From NCBI RefSeq assembly GCF_000373625.1, contig NZ_KB891995.1:186001-250000 (forward strand): a stretch of DNA of 64,000 bases, written 5' to 3'. The stretch is from Streptomyces sp. LaPpAH-108 (lineage in GTDB: Bacteria; Actinomycetota; Actinomycetes; Streptomycetales; Streptomycetaceae). A model generated the notes under the pieces. The model was not told where the DNA came from. It searched no databases and saw nothing but the letters and a program-made list of their open reading frames with translations. Positions 63,954-64,000 of this stretch are shown in pieces; within the stretch, counting starts at the first letter, position 1, and every line of letters starts with the position of its first letter. The translations under genes and the position numbers were made by a program.

Positions 63954-64000
63954 CCCCGGCACCATGATCTGAACCGAACCCCGGCCGCCCCGAGCGACCG

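Overview
The window is about 64 kb of very GC-rich DNA carrying the replication-origin region of a Streptomyces or very close relative. The evidence is the gene order rpmH-dnaA-oriC-dnaN-gnd-recF-DUF721-gyrB-gyrA, a long DnaA (636 aa) with a stretched linker, the parAB-rsmG-jag-yidC-yidD-rnpA block, a long GC-rich intergenic oriC packed with DnaA boxes, and twelve perfect copies of the ParB site GTTTCACGTGAAAC.

Layout. 1-2507: accessory genes, namely a truncated serine hydrolase and a TetR repressor reading leftward, divergent from a FAD monooxygenase that resembles the tetracycline-destructase TetX family. 2546-7726: a decayed Tn7-like transposon of about 5.2 kb. Its ends share the terminal inverted repeat TGTAGGTTCTC and have internal repeats. 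The flanks are a near-perfect 5-bp duplication (GCCTG/ACCTG). It carries a TnsA endonuclease, a broken remnant joining the start of TnsB to the end of a TniQ-like protein, and several cargo genes of unknown function; it sits 10 bp past the dnaB stop codon. 7737-13503: dnaB, a MATE exporter, and the ribosomal operon rpsF-ssb-rpsR-rplI. 13696-26486: envelope and housekeeping genes (femX, an alanine-racemase-like protein that seems to lack its catalytic tyrosine, a GT87-like membrane mannosyltransferase, a small HTH protein, a secreted protein, a class A PBP, a PadR regulator, ino1, an MFS exporter, and cca). 26739-37080: a block also found next to oriC in mycobacteria (DUF6049 protein, murJ, pseudokinase, sigM, anti-sigma factor, trxB, trxA), followed by a GNAT acetyltransferase. 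37308-43338: chromosome segregation and membrane-insertion genes. 43735-56689: dnaA, oriC and the replication/topology genes. 56778-64000: tRNA-Ile, a small membrane protein, an MFS-like relic, a 1401-aa STAND-NTPase/WD40 protein, a lone 3Fe-4S ferredoxin, a short secreted protein and a DLW-39 type peptide.

How it works together. DnaA acts on the boxes at oriC, and single boxes also lie upstream of dnaA and dnaB. DnaB, SSB, DnaN, RecF and gyrase serve replication and topology. ParA and ParB act on the many parS sites to organise the origin after replication. FemX, MurJ, the PBP, the pseudokinase and the SigM module point to coupled control of cell-wall synthesis, and trxBA has a clear SigR-type promoter for thiol stress.

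The most unusual points are the unreported-looking Tn7-like insertion beside dnaB with uncharacterised cargo; five parS or parS-like sites built in frame as Val-Ser-Arg-Glu-Thr repeats inside the STAND/WD40 gene; parS sites inside other coding sequences (anti-sigma factor, parA, MFS exporter); and the TetX-like gene under a TetR operator. Function calls rest on reading motifs and context only; no database search was run.
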